Assembly (NCBI GenBank): GCA_003563895.1
Contig: PWTK01000026.1
Span: forward strand, 1 to 42,094
Length of the DNA: 42,094 bases
Source of the DNA: Syntrophomonadaceae bacterium
GTDB taxonomy: Bacteria; Bacillota; Dethiobacteria; DTU022; UBA8154
Direction of reading: 5' to 3'
The position numbers were made by a program, and so were the translations under genes. Shown in pieces: positions 39,701 to 42,094 of this stretch. Position 1 is the stretch's first letter, and the number at the start of each line of letters is the position of its first letter. The notes below the pieces were generated by a model, which had not been told where the DNA came from, did no database searches, and saw nothing but the letters and a program-made list of their open reading frames with translations.

Positions 39701-40412
39701 TTACTGCTACCTCACCTACCGCAAGGACAAAGTGATCACGGCGGACGCGGTGAAAAGGCTGCAGGCAGTGAAGGAGTTTACCGAATTGGGCTCGGGTTTC
39801 AAGATCGCCATGCGCGACCTGGAAATCCGCGGCGCCGGCAATATCCTGGGCCCGGAACAGCACGGCTTCATGATGGACGTTGGATATGAACTTTACTGCC
39901 GGCTGCTGGAACAGGCCGTGGAAACGATGAAGGGGGAGAAGAAACCCGTGCCGGCAGAGCAGGAGATTTCCCCCAAGGTCGACCTGAACGTCAACGCGTA
40001 CCTTCCCACCTCCTACATCCCCAATCAGCAACAAAAAATCGAGCTCTACCGCCGGATAGCCGCGCTGGAAGACGAGGAGGAACTGCGCGACATGAAAGAA
40101 GAGCTGAAAGACCGCTTTGGCCGGCTGCAGCCGCCGGTAGAGAATTTGCTGCTGGTAATGAGGCTCCGGCAGCTGGCCAAAGAAAAATGGGTGGAGGCCA
40201 TCGAACAGAAGAACAACCAGGCCACCATAAAGTTTGCCAGGGAAAGGGCCTTTGAAAGCGATCAGCTCTGGCAGGTGGTGCGGCGCCACCGACCTGCCCT
40301 TTCGCTGGTACACGGGGGAAAAGGCGTTTCCTTGCGGATCAAGTCCGCTTCGCGGGAGCAGGAAAAACCTTTCCTGGAGTATATTATCCACGTGCTGGAA
40401 GAGGTCAGTTAA
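36771..40412 (+). CDS. mfd: Transcription-repair coupling factor Mfd
   Basis: Mfd removes RNA polymerase stalled at DNA damage and recruits UvrA. The 1213-residue length is usual. In order there are a UvrB-like N-terminal region, a CarD-like RNA polymerase interaction domain near residue 545 (VGDMVVHEQHGIGRYMG), and an SF2 translocase. The translocase has Walker A GDVGYGKTE (about 695-703) and IIDEEHRFGV (DEEH about 796-799). The TRG region and a C-terminal TRCF domain follow. I chose TTG 36771, 9 nt after GGAGG; TTG 36762 overlaps that site. It follows pheA by 290 nt and has its own promoter. Confidence 0.96.
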   Translation: MPRILLEKWQEDPSLEDLRKKQAPASARLVSGLEGSQRSFFAAALYSDFQAPTLLLTRDMAGAEKLYEEMKSFLPGEEICLFPGRDFFYAGEVLTQSREIPQQRLTVLEKLSLGSQVLVIAPAAALLSKLPPAGLWKNKRVHLEAGARIEWKELLERLLEMGYERVELTESEGYFSARGDIVDIYPFHTPWPLRISFFDDEVESIRHYDPSSQRSLKTLSAVTVFSARELVLDEEARQRGTKKLKRELERVTSKLKASGLEEAADRLRTRVENQLLKLESSGYFEGMEQYISYFYDEPSTLTDFYPSHGYLFWDEPESVVSESEMLLTELHNYQSDLLAQGEILPGQSDVCWNLKEIFDKNHLKTIGLSTFTTRMPFLAVDNIMNIKARPSPSVGGRVQLLKEELQTWWQEGYEVFILCDGENRTQKVKGLLESESIPVVAAAYYRGRPFREMGGSEMDLQMPGEEEAPRQPGEKAALESGAAAGAVQIMQGRLENGFVLPHLKLAVLVDREILPGQREKKKAVPSSRKEKDTKTSPLRDFQEVNVGDMVVHEQHGIGRYMGIRTLEVEGVNRDYLYIQYAGEDRLYLPVEQIEDLQKYVGGEGRPPKIYSLGGQEWQRVKNRVRASVQELARELLSLYAAREAAEGYPFSPDHPWQKEFEDRFPYEETPDQLRAIQEVKEDMEKQRPMDRLLCGDVGYGKTEVALRAAFKAVMEGKQVAFLVPTTILAQQHYDHFVERFESYPMQVELLSRFRSQQEQKRVIKELKAGVVDIVIGTHRLLSRDIRFKDLGLVIIDEEHRFGVRHKERLKMLRQEVDVLSMTATPIPRTLHMALSGARDLSVIDTPPENRYPIQTYVVEYSENMTREAIQRELNRGGQVYFVHNRVQTIDKWAVRLQELVPEARIAVAHGQMPEKKLEKVMHGFLKEEYDVLVSTTIVEAGLDIPNVNTMVVHEADHFGLAQLYQLRGRVGRSNRLAYCYLTYRKDKVITADAVKRLQAVKEFTELGSGFKIAMRDLEIRGAGNILGPEQHGFMMDVGYELYCRLLEQAVETMKGEKKPVPAEQEISPKVDLNVNAYLPTSYIPNQQQKIELYRRIAALEDEEELRDMKEELKDRFGRLQPPVENLLLVMRLRQLAKEKWVEAIEQKNNQATIKFARERAFESDQLWQVVRRHRPALSLVHGGKGVSLRIKSASREQEKPFLEYIIHVLEEVS

Positions 40413-40438
40413 TATCGCAGTATCGGGGTGGATGAGCG

Positions 40439-41527
40439 GTGGATTTTCGACAGGCATCGGGCTTGATAAAAAAAGGAACCGTTAAACCGGTGTATCTTTT
40501 TTATGGCCGGGAGGATTTCCTGCAGGAAAAACTGCTGCGGGAGATCCTGGCTGTGCTTCAGCGGCAGGGCAGGGACTTTGAACTGGAAAAAATTGATGGT
40601 TCAGAGGCGAGCCTGGAAGAAATGGTGCAGTTCACCCGTCAGGGGACAATTTTCTCCCAGGGCAGGCTGCTTTTCATCCATGGCTGCCCTGCTTTCCAAC
40701 CCGCAGGTAACGGGCCTGGCGGCGGGAAGGACGGAAAGAAAAAGAAGAAAACGGACGGCAAAACCGCCGCCGATAAAGAAGGGGAACGAATTCTCCTGGC
40801 TTTGCTGGAAGAGGGCATCTCCGAGCTGGTGCTCGTTTTTTCTGTTCCCCAGGTGGACCGGCGAAAAAAGTTGGTAAAAGAGCTGGAGAAGTCCGGCTGC
40901 CTGATCGAATTCCCCCTTTTACGGGGCAAAGCCCTGGCCGGCTGGATCCGGAACGAACTGAAAGCCGAAAGGAAGCAAATAGAAGAAGGGGCCCTCTATG
41001 AGCTTGTGGGGCGCACGGGGGAAAACCTGCGGCTGTTGAGAAGCGAGCTGGATAAAATAATCACCTACCTTCCTCCCAATGACTCTCTTATCACGGCAGA
41101 CGCGGTGCGCCGCCTCGTGCCGCAGACCAGCCAGGGCAATATTTTCAAACTGGTGGAGGCCCTGGGGCGGAAGGAGCTGAAGGGCGCCTGGTACCACCTC
41201 CATCAAATGCTGCAGCAGGGCGAGCCACCGCTGGTCGTGCTGGCCATGATCGCCCGGCAGTTCCGGCTCCTCTACCGGGCAGTGCATATCATGGAAGGCG
41301 GCGGCAGCCAGCTGGAACTCTCCACCTCCCTGAAGGTGCCCGGTTTTGTCGCCCGGGATCTCGCGGCACAGGTGCGAGGATTTGACGGGGAGACGCTGGC
41401 CGCCGCCCTGGAATATGTAAAACAGGTGGACCTGGAGATCAAAACGGGGCAGCGCAGTGAGGTTGAAGCGTTGGAACAGCTGGTGCTGCAGCTGGCGTCC
41501 GGGGAATTAAGTCCTTCGCAAAAATAA
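40439..41527 (+). CDS. holA: DNA polymerase III subunit delta
   Basis: HolA opens the sliding clamp within the clamp loader. The 362-residue protein has the family features VKPVYLFYGREDFLQEKLLR, FSQGRLLFIH, LRSELDKIITYLP, RRLVPQTSQGNIFKLVEALG and GEPPLVVLAMIARQFRLLY. A Lys-rich insertion (DGKKKKKTDGKTAADKEGE) near residue 100 is unusual and looks like a flexible loop. GTG 40439 lies about 8 nt after GGGGTGG. It follows mfd by 26 nt and converges with rpsT, its common neighbour. Confidence 0.93.
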   Translation: MDFRQASGLIKKGTVKPVYLFYGREDFLQEKLLREILAVLQRQGRDFELEKIDGSEASLEEMVQFTRQGTIFSQGRLLFIHGCPAFQPAGNGPGGGKDGKKKKKTDGKTAADKEGERILLALLEEGISELVLVFSVPQVDRRKKLVKELEKSGCLIEFPLLRGKALAGWIRNELKAERKQIEEGALYELVGRTGENLRLLRSELDKIITYLPPNDSLITADAVRRLVPQTSQGNIFKLVEALGRKELKGAWYHLHQMLQQGEPPLVVLAMIARQFRLLYRAVHIMEGGGSQLELSTSLKVPGFVARDLAAQVRGFDGETLAAALEYVKQVDLEIKTGQRSEVEALEQLVLQLASGELSPSQK

Positions 41528-41528
41528 A

Positions 41529-41556
41529 AAGCCTCCTTTACGAAAGGGGCTTTTTC
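41529..41556 (+). terminator. Intrinsic terminator after holA
   Basis: AAGCC(t)CCTTT pairs with AAAGGGGCTT, 10 bp with one bulge around acg, followed by TTTC. Confidence 0.8.
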
Positions 41557-41651
41557 TTATGGATGGCTCATTTTAATTCAAGTGTTGATGTTCAACGAAA
41601 ACAGTTTTTATCCTCACTATATAATGAGCTTTTTTATGGATAAAGGACAAG

Positions 41652-41668
41652 AGCCGGTTAGACCGGCT
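41652..41668 (-). terminator. Possible terminator hairpin after rpsT
   Basis: AGCCGGT-tag-ACCGGCT is a perfect 7-bp stem. On the minus strand it is followed by CTTGTCCTTTA, a poor T run, so the call is tentative. It lies about 60 bp past the rpsT stop. Confidence 0.4.
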
Positions 41669-41729
41669 GGAAAGACTCAGTGCCCATATGATTGAACGAT
41701 GATGGCCCGAACAATGGCTTTGCAATATT

Positions 41730-41996
41730 CTAACCGGCCATCTCATTCATCTGCTGGGCCAGGCGGGACTTTTTACGGGCTGCCGTTCTTTTATGCAGCA
41801 CGCCCCTGGAAGTCGCTTTATCCAGCTCTCTGCTGGCTTTTGAATAGGCCTCGAGGGCTTGCTGGCGGTCTCCTTCCTGCAGCATCCACTGGAAGTCCTT
41901 CACCGCTTTTTTAACCCGGCCTTTATACATGCGGTTGCGCAGGCGCTTTTTTTCTGATTGCTTCATCCGCTTCGCGGCGGTCCTGGTATTGGGCAT
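41730..41996 (-). CDS. rpsT: 30S ribosomal protein S20
   Basis: S20 is a small basic helical protein that binds the 5' domain of 16S rRNA. The 88-residue sequence starts PNTRTAAKRMKQSEKKRLRN and carries the expected VKKAVKDF and later GVLHKRTAARKKSRLA. GAGGAGGTGAGAAA precedes ATG 41996 at normal spacing. It converges with holA. Its upstream region is partly occupied by a copy of the dispersed decayed fragment. Confidence 0.95.
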   Translation of the reverse strand: MPNTRTAAKRMKQSEKKRLRNRMYKGRVKKAVKDFQWMLQEGDRQQALEAYSKASRELDKATSRGVLHKRTAARKKSRLAQQMNEMAG

Positions 41997-42009
41997 TTTC
42001 TCACCTCCT

Positions 42010-42094
42010 CGGCCCTTAAGGATCTAGTTCTACACAAATTTGGCAAAACATTTTTAAGCGATCGCATGAACACCGGTGTTTACTGCATTTTGAA
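42010..42094 (+). repeat. Dispersed decayed coding fragment, copy D (cut by window end)
   Basis: Read in frame it gives RPLRI-stop-FYTNLAKHF-stop-AIA-stop, matching copy B RPLVLKFFVSLAKLFQAI codon by codon. It then continues as tttactgcattttgaa to the last base, matching the RFEI part of copy B after a short deletion. Three stops show it is dead. The rest lies beyond the window. Confidence 0.65.

Noticed and set aside
41587..41605. gatgttcaacgaaaacag, nearly identical to a stretch beside copy B (about 12603-12621, opposite strand)
   Set aside because: An 18-nt similarity that partly overlaps the slipin terminator; too short to call another repeat copy.

Overview
The window looks like a chromosomal segment of a Gram-positive anaerobe, most likely a GC-rich member of the Clostridia (Peptococcaceae- or Thermoanaerobacterales-like). 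The evidence is strong AGGAGGTG ribosome binding sites, two T-box leaders, a veg gene beside rsmA, the ispE-glmU-prs-ctc-pth-mfd block, a cupin-type glucose-6-phosphate isomerase, two radical SAM proteins and a ferredoxin-linked homocysteine synthesis operon. I could not assign a species. I see no tRNA, rRNA, CRISPR array or complete mobile element.

Layout. 1-2.5 kb: rsmA, a YkuK-type RNase H-like gene and veg. 2.8-6.5 kb: a QueT transporter gene, then divergently the homocysteine trio (COG1900 enzyme, NIL-ferredoxin, COG2122 protein) and a gamma-carbonic-anhydrase-like gene. 6.5-12.5 kb: pcm, a radical SAM gene, a membrane-anchored unknown, a bifunctional-nuclease-domain gene and the nfeD-slipin pair. 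13-24.6 kb: single genes and small operons (nitroreductase, hydrolase plus thioesterase, dapB, phosphohexomutase plus cupin GPI, an ABC-2 exporter, an RDD protein, a T-box-controlled aminotransferase). 24.7-27.7 kb: a PflX-like radical SAM gene and a nicotinamidase/nicotinate phosphoribosyltransferase pair. 27.7-42 kb: the core block ispE, an NTP transferase, glmU, prs, rplY(ctc), pth, T-box-aroF-pheA, mfd, holA and rpsT.

How the genes work together. The aroF-pheA operon makes phenylalanine under T-box control. The COG1900/NIL-ferredoxin/COG2122 trio probably makes homocysteine from aspartate semialdehyde and sulfide. dapB takes another branch of the aspartate pathway to lysine. The phosphohexomutase, the isomerase and GlmU move sugar phosphates toward the cell wall. 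Prs and the nicotinate pair feed NAD synthesis.

The most interesting signal is a repeated translation-start architecture. Seven genes (9378, 11587, 13697, 17191, 18844, 25589, 31962) have a strong Shine-Dalgarno sequence 23-59 nt from the start codon, with a perfect or near-perfect hairpin exactly filling the excess. When the hairpin is folded out, the remaining spacing is 11-13 nt in every case. Stem sequences differ from gene to gene, so it is the structure that recurs. The second notable signal is a family of four decayed copies of one coding fragment in intergenic regions. One copy is interrupted by a 255-bp remnant of an IS1595-type element with inverted ends and an 8-bp target duplication.
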